A DNA stretch of 64,000 bases from Pseudomonas sp. WS 5079 (GTDB lineage: Bacteria > Pseudomonadota > Gammaproteobacteria > Pseudomonadales > Pseudomonadaceae), in NCBI RefSeq assembly GCF_012985465.1, contig NZ_JAAQWN010000001.1:744001-808000 (forward strand), in the 5' to 3' direction. The notes beneath the pieces were generated by a model. That model had not been told where the DNA came from, did not search any database, and saw only the letters and a list, made by a program, of their open reading frames with translations. The position numbers and the translations under genes were made by a program. The stretch's first letter is position 1, and each line of letters begins with the position of its first letter. Of this stretch, positions 17,970 to 26,339 are shown one piece after another.

Positions 17970-18199
17970 TCGCTGCCCGTGAGCGTGCCACGGCATTAGC
18001 ACCGCAGAGACGGGTGATCGCTGGCGCTGGCGAGTCGAATCGGGGGCTGGCCTTGTCAAAACCGTGGGTCGCATTGATTGCAGTGATGATGACTATCAAA
18101 CCGAGCGGCCTGTTTAATTGGCAACGCTGATTCCTATAATCGCCTCCACATTCTTCCCCGGCCTGGCTTCAGGCTGCATTCCCCCCGGATCTTCGCCCC

Positions 18200-19426
18200 A
18201 TGCCAAGCGCTAGCCAGGCCCCTCATAGCCTTCCCGAACATAATCAACAGAGCGTCAAACAGCAGTGGCTGGCGATTCTCTCGGTTGCCGTGGGGGCCTT
18301 TGCCCTGGTGACCAGTGAGTTTCTGCCGGTGGGCGTGCTCAATGATGTCGCCAGTGACCTGGGCATCAGTGCCGGCCACGCCGGTTTGATGGTGACCCTG
18401 CCCGGCATCATGGCCGCCCTCGCCGCGCCCTTGCTGTCGGTCAGCATTGGCACCATGGACCGTCGCTATCTGCTGATCGGCCTGACGCTGATCATGATCA
18501 TTGCCAACTCGGTGGTGGCGTTGGCCAGTGATTTTGGCCTGCTGCTGTTCGGCCGTGTGCTGCTGGGCATCAGCATCGGTGGTTTCTGGGCCACCGCCAT
18601 CGCCCTCAGCGGCCGCCTGGCGCCCAGGGGTGTGGGCGTTGCCCAGGCCACTTCGATCATCATGGTCGGCGTGACCCTCGCCACCGTGCTGGGCGTGCCG
18701 GTAGGCACCTGGCTGAGCGGCCTGATGGGCTGGCGCATGACGTTCCTGATTACCGCACTGATGGGCGTACCGGTACTCCTGGCGCAGATTTTCCTGCTGC
18801 CACGACTCAATCCGGAGAAGGCCATTCGCGTCAGCGACCTGCCCGCCTTGTTTATCAACCCCCAAGCGCGGGTCGGGTTGATCGCGGTGTTGCTGATCGG
18901 CCTGGCGCACTTTGCCGCGTACACCTACGTTGCGCCCTTCTTCAAGCACAGTGCCGGCTTCGATGGACCAACGATTGGCTCGTTGCTGCTGTTGTTTGGC
19001 GTGGCCGGGGTGATGGGCAATATCTTTGCCGGTTTTGCTGCCAACCGCAGCGTACGCCACACCCTGTTGCTGGTGGCGCTGATGATCGGCACCAGCACTG
19101 CGCTGTTCCCCCATTTCGCCACCGGCATGACCGGCGCAGCCATGCTGATCGCGCTTTGGGGCTTCGCCTTCGGCGCCTTTCCGGCCTGCGCCAGTATCTG
19201 GATGTTTGTCGTGGCGCCCAAGGATGTCGAACGCGGCATGCCGCTGTTCGTTGCGTTGTTCCAGGTGATCATTGCCCTGGGCTCGTTCTTTGGCGGGCGG
19301 ATCGTCGACCAACTGGGCAGCTCGGTGCTGCTGAGCCTCGCCACAGTGCTGGTGGGCTTGGGTTTTGTGACGGTGTTGGTGCTGGGGCGCAATGTCAGCA
19401 ACAGCCTTGCGGCCCAGCCCTGCTAG
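18200..19426 (+). CDS. MFS transporter, NepI/PbuE-like efflux pump
   Basis: Inner-membrane protein of 408 residues with about twelve helices. The pattern EFLPVGVLNDVASDLGIS at the first helix, TMDRRYLLIGLTL in loop 2-3 and LLGISIGGFWATAIALSGRL in helix 4 resembles the purine nucleoside exporter NepI and related DHA1 drug pumps. It stands alone with a 230-bp upstream gap in which I see no gene. The ATG at 18200 has only a weak ribosome site. A convergent lipoprotein gene ends 44 bp downstream. The exported compound is not known. Confidence 0.85.
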   Translation: MPSASQAPHSLPEHNQQSVKQQWLAILSVAVGAFALVTSEFLPVGVLNDVASDLGISAGHAGLMVTLPGIMAALAAPLLSVSIGTMDRRYLLIGLTLIMIIANSVVALASDFGLLLFGRVLLGISIGGFWATAIALSGRLAPRGVGVAQATSIIMVGVTLATVLGVPVGTWLSGLMGWRMTFLITALMGVPVLLAQIFLLPRLNPEKAIRVSDLPALFINPQARVGLIAVLLIGLAHFAAYTYVAPFFKHSAGFDGPTIGSLLLLFGVAGVMGNIFAGFAANRSVRHTLLLVALMIGTSTALFPHFATGMTGAAMLIALWGFAFGAFPACASIWMFVVAPKDVERGMPLFVALFQVIIALGSFFGGRIVDQLGSSVLLSLATVLVGLGFVTVLVLGRNVSNSLAAQPC

Positions 19427-19441
19427 CTGGCTGAGCATTGC

Positions 19442-19475
19442 AGTGGGGCTCTCCTATCGGCAGGGGGAGCCTACT
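19442..19475. terminator. Imperfect hairpin between convergent genes
   Basis: AGTGGGGCTCTCC and GGGGGAGCCTACT can pair over about 12 positions with one bulge and a few G.U pairs, loop around ATCGGCA. It lies 15 bp after the MFS stop and overlaps the end of the convergent lipoprotein gene. There is no T-run, so a terminator is only likely by position. Confidence 0.4.
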
Positions 19476-20517
19476 CGATCCTGCGAGACAGCCTGACGTT
19501 GGCTTTGCCGATGGGCAACTCCTGCGCGCCCGACCTCAATGCCAGGGAAACCCTGGTGTTTTGCGCGTCAACCTTCACCACCAGGTCGATATCTTTTTGC
19601 TTGCCCAGTTTCTGGAAAGCCTCAAGGATTTCTTCTTCATCGAAGGCGTCAATCCACACGCCATACCGGCCGTTTCCATTGCGCCAATAGAGGCCACAGA
19701 ACTTTGGGATGGCCCTTTTGGCGTAGTGGTTATCCTGTAGATCCTTTGCGAATAAATTTTCCTGCTCGCCGTTGTAGGCACTGAAGCCAAAATCGAGCCA
19801 TTCGCCCTTCTCCAGGACAACCACCGGTCTCCAGCTATATTTCTCTCGGTAGACGCCATAGATTTCTGGCGCAGGATAGCCTTGCGTCAGTATTTTTTGC
19901 CGGATTTGCGGGCTGAAGGTCTTATAGGAAGGATCATTGAGCATGCGCTCTGCATAGCCGTCTTTAAACATGTACTGGGCATTGCTGTAGGCGCTTTGCT
20001 TGGTAATGGTTGTAGCCTGCGCCTGAAAGGCCCCGACTTCCTTCTGATGCCCCGCTCCGCTCAGCCACAGCACCACCCGGCCCTGTGGCGCCAAGCCCAC
20101 GACAAAGGTGCTGTAGGTGTCTTTTTTATGGGTCTCCTGATCGATAAAGCCCTCATCCAAGAGGCGCTTGATCGCGTCTTTGTCCAAGGCCCAGTGACCG
20201 CTATAGAACGTGCGCTCCACCAGCGAGTACCAGGTAAATTCCAGCTGATAGGGCACGCCCTTTTTTTCGATCGCGGTGGTCATCGTTCCGCCCTGGCTGC
20301 CCCAGCCGGTGTTCTGCGTGCCCCAGATCGCATCAAAACCGTAGGTAAAACCCTCAGCGATTATGGCGCCACGGTAAACCTCCATCGGGTATTCCTGTGG
20401 CGCAGATACCGTTCCCGTCCAGCTGTAGGTTTCTGGCATGTCTTTACTCTTGCACGCGGCCATCGAAAAACAGAACAACAGCGCAGCAATCACAGTTATC
20501 GGGGTTTTTATTGTCAC
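19471..20517 (-). CDS. DUF2931-type lipoprotein
   Basis: Predicted lipoprotein of 348 residues. The signal peptide ends in the lipobox SMAAC, with the cysteine near residue 22. The mature part is rich in tryptophan and tyrosine (QLEFTWYSLVERTFYSGHW, VLWLSGAG, KYSWRPVVVLEKG), which matches my recollection of DUF2931 proteins; their function is not known. The start is GTG at 20515-20517 with AGG upstream; no better ATG is available. It lies 14 bp after the MscS-type channel gene, so the two are probably co-transcribed, which suggests an envelope role. Confidence 0.75.
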   Translation of the reverse strand: MTIKTPITVIAALLFCFSMAACKSKDMPETYSWTGTVSAPQEYPMEVYRGAIIAEGFTYGFDAIWGTQNTGWGSQGGTMTTAIEKKGVPYQLEFTWYSLVERTFYSGHWALDKDAIKRLLDEGFIDQETHKKDTYSTFVVGLAPQGRVVLWLSGAGHQKEVGAFQAQATTITKQSAYSNAQYMFKDGYAERMLNDPSYKTFSPQIRQKILTQGYPAPEIYGVYREKYSWRPVVVLEKGEWLDFGFSAYNGEQENLFAKDLQDNHYAKRAIPKFCGLYWRNGNGRYGVWIDAFDEEEILEAFQKLGKQKDIDLVVKVDAQNTRVSLALRSGAQELPIGKANVRLSRRIE

Positions 20518-20531
20518 GCAGCGCTACCTCA

Positions 20532-22946
20532 TCATGGCTTTACAGGAACATCGCCCGCCACTGCGCTTCCCTCTCCCGGAACCAATACCAAGCTCTGGGG
20601 CGAAGACAACGTAATGCCCATTTCCTGAAGGCGGGCAAGCAGGATGAACAGCAAGTCACTGCGGGTGCCGGACACCGAGCGCGGGCTGTTGACGTAGCCG
20701 CTGACCCCAATGATCAGGCCGTCCCTGGCCAGGTCCTTGAACGTGACCGAGGGTGCCGGCGTATCGAGAATCGCCTCGTGCTCGGTAAACGACTGCATCA
20801 GCAGTTCGCGAACCTTCAATACATCGGTATCCAGCGGCAACGTGAGGGTAATGCCCACCACGCCCAGGGCGTTGCCCATGGTGACGTTGCGCACGTTTTG
20901 CGAGATGAATTGCGAGTTCGGCACGATCACCGTCGAGCGGTCGGACATCTGGATCTCGGTGGCCCTGACGTTGATCCGCCGAATATCGCCCTCCACGCCC
21001 CCCAGGCTGACCCAATCGCCAACCTTCACCGGCCGCTCCGTGAGCAGGATCAGCCCGGAGATGAAGTTCTGCACAATCGCCTGCAAGCCGAAGCCGATGC
21101 CCACCGACAAGGCACTGACCACCCAGGTCAGGCTGGTCAGGTTGATCCGCAGGATCGACATCACCAACAGAGTCAGCAGCACAAAGCCCAGGTAGCCCAC
21201 CAGGGTCACCAGGGAGGCGCGCATGCCGGCGTCCATGTTGGTTTCCGGCAGCAGCCGCTCGCTCAGCCAGCGCTTCAAGGTGCGCACGGCGAACAGCCCG
21301 ATGACAAACATCAGCAGCGCAATGAGGATGTCCTGGGGAATGATGTGCAGGTTGCCCAGGGTCTTGCTGGACTCGCCCAGTTGGCTGAAGCCCTGGAGCA
21401 ATTCGCTGGGGCTGGAGCCTGCCGGAAGGAAAGCCGCCATCACGGCGGTGAGCAGCAGCAATGTACGGCCAACGCCCGCCAGCACCGTACAGGCCTGGGC
21501 CTGGTGCCGTGGCGACAGCCCCAGGGCATTGGCCAGTGCCAGGCCGCTGGGCTGCTTGGGCGAAAGCAGGGTTTCGCAGACGTCGCCGAAAAAGGCGATC
21601 AGCAGGTAGGCCGACGCCGCCACGACGCTGACCCACAGCAGCTTGACGGTAAGGAAGTAGGCCAGGGACAGATACCCGGTGAACAACGCGAGGACAATCA
21701 CCGCCACCCAGATTGACGCCACAAAGGGCAGCATACCGGCGAGCCCACCCGGGCGCGGCAGCTCGAGTTTTTTGCGCACATGGCGCACGCGCAACATCGC
21801 GGCGATAAAGATCAACGCGGTGGTCAGGGCCGTCAGGCCATTGAGCGCCACGGTCAGCGCCAGGCTGGCGCCAGTGACGTTGTTGATGCGCTCCTCGGTG
21901 GCCACCAGCATCAGCGCCACCGCCAGAATCGCCGGGAAAGGCCCCAGGGCACTGGCGATTTCATCGGCAATGGCCGGTAACCGCCAGGACGGTCGCGGCA
22001 GCATCAGCAAGGCGCGGCCAAGGCCCGCAATAAACGCACAGAACGTGGCCAGGGTGACCAGGTGATCGGAAAGCCGGGCCAGGTTTTCGCTCAACACCGC
22101 GTTGCTCTCCAGCCCCCAGCGCATCAGCGAGACCGCCCCCATGATCGTCAGGATCGACGACAACCCCACCGCCACCGCCAACGTACTACGCCGCAGGCGC
22201 CCCTCCGGCAGCCAGCGGATCATTGCCCAGGTGAGCAGATGCTCCAGCAGTCGCCGGCCGAAACTCCAGATCAGCACCGCCGCCAGCAGCGTGCTGAAAA
22301 ACGCCCAGCGGTTCTCGGGGCTGACGGCACTCTTGAGGGCGACGATACCTTCGGCCTTGAGGTTGTCCAGGCGTTGCAGGTCCTCGCTGGTGGGGCGGAT
22401 CAGGGTCGACCAGAAGGTGGGGCTGAAGGGCGAGTCGGTACGTGAAGTGACTTGGGAGTTGAACAGATTGCGCCGCAGGTTGACGATCTGCGCGGCGAGG
22501 TCGCGGCTCGTCTGGCTCAGTTGCTTGGCCTGCTGCTCATCCTCAAGCAGGCTGTTCTTCTTGCGGGTCAGGGCATCCCGTTGCTCGGTGAGGCTCTGCG
22601 CTTCGCCGGGCTGGGCCGCGCCCAATACCTTGAGTTGATCGTCAAGGCGCTCCATCTCGGTGGCGCGCACCGTGAGCAAGGCCGCGGCCAGTTGTTGCAC
22701 CTGCAGCGCGCCCTGCCGAAACTCCGCCAGCTTCTCGTCACTGGTACTGACCGGCACGCTCTGGCGAATCAGCTCAAGCTGCTGGCTGAGCTGCTTGAGG
22801 TCGGCGTCTTCGGGCAACAGCGGCAAACTGTCGACGACCTCGACTGGCGCCGGTGTGGCGCCCGCCTCTGCCCATCCCGCCGGGCTGATAGCCAAAACCA
22901 TGGCCAACAAGGCCTGGCAGATGACGCCCCTATAAATTCGCCGCAT
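20532..22946 (-). CDS. Large MscS-family mechanosensitive channel with DUF3772 N-terminus
   Basis: Inner-membrane channel of 804 residues. A signal peptide ends near AGWAEA. A periplasmic coiled-coil region follows (about 45-200, QLSQQLELIRQSVPV..., the DUF3772 zone). About ten further hydrophobic helices then lead to an MscS core: WVVSALSVGIGFGLQAIVQNF (pore helix), LLTERPVKVGDWVSL and TVIVPNSQFISQNVRN. Family members release solutes on hypo-osmotic shock. The start ATG at 22944-22946 follows AGGGTG; a TTG two codons earlier is rejected. It is upstream of, and probably co-transcribed with, the DUF2931 lipoprotein gene. Confidence 0.9.
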   Translation of the reverse strand: MRRIYRGVICQALLAMVLAISPAGWAEAGATPAPVEVVDSLPLLPEDADLKQLSQQLELIRQSVPVSTSDEKLAEFRQGALQVQQLAAALLTVRATEMERLDDQLKVLGAAQPGEAQSLTEQRDALTRKKNSLLEDEQQAKQLSQTSRDLAAQIVNLRRNLFNSQVTSRTDSPFSPTFWSTLIRPTSEDLQRLDNLKAEGIVALKSAVSPENRWAFFSTLLAAVLIWSFGRRLLEHLLTWAMIRWLPEGRLRRSTLAVAVGLSSILTIMGAVSLMRWGLESNAVLSENLARLSDHLVTLATFCAFIAGLGRALLMLPRPSWRLPAIADEIASALGPFPAILAVALMLVATEERINNVTGASLALTVALNGLTALTTALIFIAAMLRVRHVRKKLELPRPGGLAGMLPFVASIWVAVIVLALFTGYLSLAYFLTVKLLWVSVVAASAYLLIAFFGDVCETLLSPKQPSGLALANALGLSPRHQAQACTVLAGVGRTLLLLTAVMAAFLPAGSSPSELLQGFSQLGESSKTLGNLHIIPQDILIALLMFVIGLFAVRTLKRWLSERLLPETNMDAGMRASLVTLVGYLGFVLLTLLVMSILRINLTSLTWVVSALSVGIGFGLQAIVQNFISGLILLTERPVKVGDWVSLGGVEGDIRRINVRATEIQMSDRSTVIVPNSQFISQNVRNVTMGNALGVVGITLTLPLDTDVLKVRELLMQSFTEHEAILDTPAPSVTFKDLARDGLIIGVSGYVNSPRSVSGTRSDLLFILLARLQEMGITLSSPQSLVLVPGEGSAVAGDVPVKP

Positions 22947-22989
22947 CAACAATTCACCCTTTCTGTCTTTTTTCCATTGGCATTATGGA

Positions 22990-23023
22990 CCGCCAGGGCC
23001 GAAAGGAAATTCCGCCCTGGCGG
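22990..23023. terminator. Strong intergenic hairpin after the HoxX-like gene
   Basis: CCGCCAGGGC (22990-22999) and GCCCTGGCGG (23014-23023) form a perfect 10-bp stem with a 14-nt loop. It lies 27 bp past the stop of the minus-strand HoxX-like gene and 43 bp ahead of the MscS gene start. It probably terminates or attenuates transcription between them. No T-run is present. Confidence 0.55.
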
Positions 23024-23050
23024 CAAAAGAGTAGATGCGGGGTGTTCCTC

Positions 23051-24769
23051 TCAGTCAACCAGCGTGGCCTTGGGCACCAATGCCCACGGCGCCATCAAGC
23101 GCTGCGGGGTCTGGCAGGTCTTGCGCTTGAACACGAAGTTGTGGCACTTCTCGGCGAACTGTTGGCGGTTTTCCACCATGTCCAAGCGCATCTGTGCCAG
23201 CTCGTTTTCGCGCAGGTGTGCAATCTGCTCCAGGCCCATCTGGGCTTTACGCGCGCGATGCAAGGCGTACTTTTCATCGGTCAACGCGTCGCTGGCCTGT
23301 TGCAGCAACCATGAGCCAAATGCCCGTGGGCAGCGTGGGCCGATATCCTGGATCATCCCCCACTGGCGGCCCTGGAAGGCGCTGATCGGCAGGCATTGCT
23401 CGACGAGCCTGTGGGCGATTTCACTGCCGACCGCGCGCGGCAGGCTGTAGGTCCAGTATTCGGAGCCATACAGGCCCATGGTCTTGTAATGCGGATTGAG
23501 CACCACCCCCGCCCGGGCGAATACGACATCGGCCGCCAGCGCCAGCATCACACCGCCGGCTCCGGCGCTGCCTGTCAGGCCACTGACCACCAGTTGCCGG
23601 GCTGTCAGCAGTTCCTGGCAGACATCGTCGATAGCCTGGATGTTGGCCCAGGCCTCCAGCCCCGGCACCTCGGCAGCCTGAATCACGTTGAGGTGCACAC
23701 CATTGGAAAAACTCCCACGCCCGCCCCGGACCAGCAGCACCTGGGTGTCCCGCGCCTTGGCCCAGCGCAGCGCCGCGACCAGGCGCTGGCACTGTTCGGT
23801 GCTCATGGCACCGTTGTAGAACTCAAAGGTCAATTCGCCAACGTGACCGGACTCTTGATAACGAATCGGTTGATACGCCATCTCATCGAACCCTTGGTGG
23901 GCAATCGAGCCGTCCAGCACCGGTACACCCGCCAGTTGCCCAGCCAGCACGTGACGGGCCGGCAACTTGAAGGTTTCCTCGCCGGGCTGGGCCTTGCGCT
24001 TGAGCGAGCCGACCCACAGGCTATGATCACCGGCCGCGACCAATACCGCGTCATCCTGTACCGCGAGGATTTCCCCCGCCGTACCCCGGCGCGAATCCAG
24101 ATGCGCGTCATACAGGTAATACTGGCCGCCGGCGAGGCTCGCCAACACACCGGGCTGGCCGTCGGCGGCGTCGATGGTGCGTTTGATGAACCGGGCGCAG
24201 TCGTACCAACTGAAGGTGCGGTCAGCTTGCTTCATGTTCGGCTGCAAACGCCCGATGACGTCAGGTTGCGTGTAGTCGAGGGGCACCGGCACGAAACCGC
24301 GGGCGAATTTTTCTACTACGTCGCGGATGCAATAGATCGCCGCGTCACTCACCGCGCCGTTGTACAGCTCGGATTTACGCACATCGGCGGGCATGTCGAA
24401 TTCACAGGTCGACCAGATCGGGCCGGCGTCCATTTCCTCCACCGCCTGCAAGGCCGTGACGCCCCAGCGCTTGACCTGCTGGGTGATGGCCCAGTCCAGT
24501 GCGCTGGCGCCACGGTCGCCGACAATCCCCGGGTGAATGATTACCACCGGGCGATCCGGATTGCTCCAGAGCTGCTGCGGCACCCGGTCCTTGAGAAACG
24601 GGCAGATCACCAGGTCCGCCGCCGATTCCTCGATCTGCCGGCAGACCGTGGCTTCATCGGTGAACAGCACCACACTGGGCACATGGCCCAACTGGCGCAA
24701 ATCCAGCCAGGCCCGTTGGGTCAAGCCGTTGAACGCCGACGACAACAACATAATCTTCAATGACTGCAT
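23051..24769 (-). CDS. HoxX-like protein (formyltransferase plus crotonase domains)
   Basis: Two-domain protein of 572 residues. The N-terminal half resembles formyl-tetrahydrofolate-using transferases (IIHPGIVGDRGASALDW near residues 77-93; EEMDAGPIWS near residue 111). The C-terminal half is a crotonase fold (about 290-500: RGGRGSFSNGVHLN, GSAGAGGVMLALAADVV). HoxX proteins make CO from a formyl group during [NiFe]-hydrogenase maturation: the first domain passes formyl from formyl-THF to CoA and the second releases CO. No hydrogenase structural or hyp genes lie in this window. The ATG at 24767-24769 is used. The gene ends at a hairpin and is followed by the MscS gene. Its role without hydrogenase is open. 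Confidence 0.82.
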   Translation of the reverse strand: MQSLKIMLLSSAFNGLTQRAWLDLRQLGHVPSVVLFTDEATVCRQIEESAADLVICPFLKDRVPQQLWSNPDRPVVIIHPGIVGDRGASALDWAITQQVKRWGVTALQAVEEMDAGPIWSTCEFDMPADVRKSELYNGAVSDAAIYCIRDVVEKFARGFVPVPLDYTQPDVIGRLQPNMKQADRTFSWYDCARFIKRTIDAADGQPGVLASLAGGQYYLYDAHLDSRRGTAGEILAVQDDAVLVAAGDHSLWVGSLKRKAQPGEETFKLPARHVLAGQLAGVPVLDGSIAHQGFDEMAYQPIRYQESGHVGELTFEFYNGAMSTEQCQRLVAALRWAKARDTQVLLVRGGRGSFSNGVHLNVIQAAEVPGLEAWANIQAIDDVCQELLTARQLVVSGLTGSAGAGGVMLALAADVVFARAGVVLNPHYKTMGLYGSEYWTYSLPRAVGSEIAHRLVEQCLPISAFQGRQWGMIQDIGPRCPRAFGSWLLQQASDALTDEKYALHRARKAQMGLEQIAHLRENELAQMRLDMVENRQQFAEKCHNFVFKRKTCQTPQRLMAPWALVPKATLVD

Positions 24770-24931
24770 GACTGACTCTTCCTTGAGAATGCATGGCCGC
24801 AGGCTCCTTGAGCCATCCTTGGCCTTTTATGGAAACCCAAGGGTAGAGGGAGTGTCAGGAAGGGTAGATGACCGAGATCAATCTTGTGTCAGCCAGTGGT
24901 TGATCGGCTGCGGGGGTTGCCACGCAGGGCA

Positions 24932-25813
24932 TCAATCGTGCCCGTCCAGCCCTTCTCGAACCAGGTCCAGAAAGGTCGTCAGGATACGCCGGGAGCTCTG
25001 CGCGCGCAGGCACACCAATGTCTCGGTGAACTGGCGCTGACAATCGATGATCGGCAACCCGCGAAGCCTGGAGTCCGAGCCCAATTCGGCCGCAGAAACG
25101 ACACCGACGCCCATGCCAATGGCTACCGCCTCGCGCGCGGCTTCACGCCCCTCCACTTCGATCGCCTTGCGAATGCGCAAGCCCGCCGCCGCCATCTCTT
25201 CCTCGAGGGACAGCCGCGTGACCGAGCCCTGCTCGCGTAAAACCATGGGAGTGTTGTCCAGGTCGGCCAGGCAAACCGATTCACGCTGGGCCCAGGGGTG
25301 GTCATGCGCCACGAACACAAGCATGGGATCGCTGCGCAGATGCAGCGTCAGCAGGCGATCGTCGTCGATGCTGCGCCCCAGCAAGGCGATGTCTGCCTGA
25401 TGGCCGAACAATCGCTGCAGGACTTCATCGGTATTGGCGGTCTCAATCTTCACATCCACGCCTGGGTATCGGCTGCAGAAGCGAGAGACATAGGGCAAGA
25501 CATGCACCGGCGCATCCACGGCCAGGTTCAGCGTGCCCGTCGACAAGGTCCGGTAGTCCGTCAGCATGTCGTGGGCATCGATACTGATATCGAACAGGCG
25601 CTGAGTCAGGCCGAACAGCCGCTCGCCCACCTCCGTAAGGCGCACCAGGCGCTTGTCGCGGTAGAACACCATCACCCCGTAGTAGTCCTCGAGCTTGCGA
25701 ACCTGGTCTGACACCGCAGGTTGGGACAGGCACAGCTGGTTGGCCGCCCGGGTGAAGCTGCCGTTCATCGCGACCGCATGGAAAGCCTTGAGCTGTGTAT
25801 GGGAGATCGTCAT
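24932..25813 (-). CDS. LysR-family regulator, aminoethylphosphonate-catabolism type
   Basis: LTTR of 293 residues with a clear N-terminal helix-turn-helix (LKAFHAVAMNGSFTRAANQL, LSQPAVSDQVRKLEDYYG) and a substrate-binding domain from about residue 90. The N-terminal sequence is close to my recollection of LysR proteins linked to 2-aminoethylphosphonate degradation. It is divergent from a RidA/FAD-oxidoreductase/transporter set starting at 25948, with 134 bp between the starts, so it most likely controls that set. Without a database search the effector is inferred. Confidence 0.85.
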   Translation of the reverse strand: MTISHTQLKAFHAVAMNGSFTRAANQLCLSQPAVSDQVRKLEDYYGVMVFYRDKRLVRLTEVGERLFGLTQRLFDISIDAHDMLTDYRTLSTGTLNLAVDAPVHVLPYVSRFCSRYPGVDVKIETANTDEVLQRLFGHQADIALLGRSIDDDRLLTLHLRSDPMLVFVAHDHPWAQRESVCLADLDNTPMVLREQGSVTRLSLEEEMAAAGLRIRKAIEVEGREAAREAVAIGMGVGVVSAAELGSDSRLRGLPIIDCQRQFTETLVCLRAQSSRRILTTFLDLVREGLDGHD

Positions 25814-25947
25814 TGCAGCACCTATCTATAGTTTCAGCTTATTCATGCATACGCTAAATCGATTTCATTTATGGAAAATAAACTGCAAGCATGTTTTTCA
25901 CAAGATGCCCAAGCCGTTATGCCCCAGACGCTTACAAGGAATGCGCT

Positions 25948-26298
25948 ATGGAAGTTGAACGTTTCGCTGTGTCAAAACGCCGTTCGGACATGGTCCGCTA
26001 CAACCATCACCTGTACATCGGCGGGCAGGTTGCCGAAGACCTCGCAGGAGATATCCAAGCGCAGACCCTTGAAGTGCTCCTGGGTGTCGAACAACTCCTG
26101 CTCAGTGCCGGCAGTAGCCGCGAGCGGGTCCTTTCGGTGCGCATTCTGCTCGCCGATCGCGAGGACTATGCAGGGCTGAACAGGATCTGGGATGAGTTTT
26201 TTCCTGCCGGTCACGCACCCACCCGTGCCTGCACCCTGGCGCAATTGATCGACCCCGGCTGGCGCGTGGAAATGATCGTAGTCGCTGCGTGCGACTGA
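25948..26298 (+). CDS. RidA-family (YjgF/YER057c/UK114) deaminase
   Basis: Protein of 116 residues. It has the RidA pattern: HHLYIGGQVAED at the N-terminus, QTLEVLLGVEQLL in the middle and a C-terminal APTRACTLAQLIDPGWRVEM with the expected substrate-binding arginine (PTRA). RidA proteins hydrolyse reactive imines or enamines to ketones and ammonia. The FAD amine oxidase gene 41 bp downstream would generate an imine, so this enzyme probably finishes that reaction. The ATG at 25948 follows AAGGA; an upstream in-frame TTG or ATG extension looks spurious. Confidence 0.88.
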   Translation: MEVERFAVSKRRSDMVRYNHHLYIGGQVAEDLAGDIQAQTLEVLLGVEQLLLSAGSSRERVLSVRILLADREDYAGLNRIWDEFFPAGHAPTRACTLAQLIDPGWRVEMIVVAACD

Positions 26299-26339
26299 TT
26301 CATAAACCTGCCTCGTAACGATCCAACGGAGACGACCCT

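Noticed and set aside
23051..24769. Annotating the HoxX-like gene as methionyl-tRNA formyltransferase or as a plain enoyl-CoA hydratase
   Set aside because: Both domains occur in one polypeptide of the HoxX length and order; neither single-domain label explains the whole.
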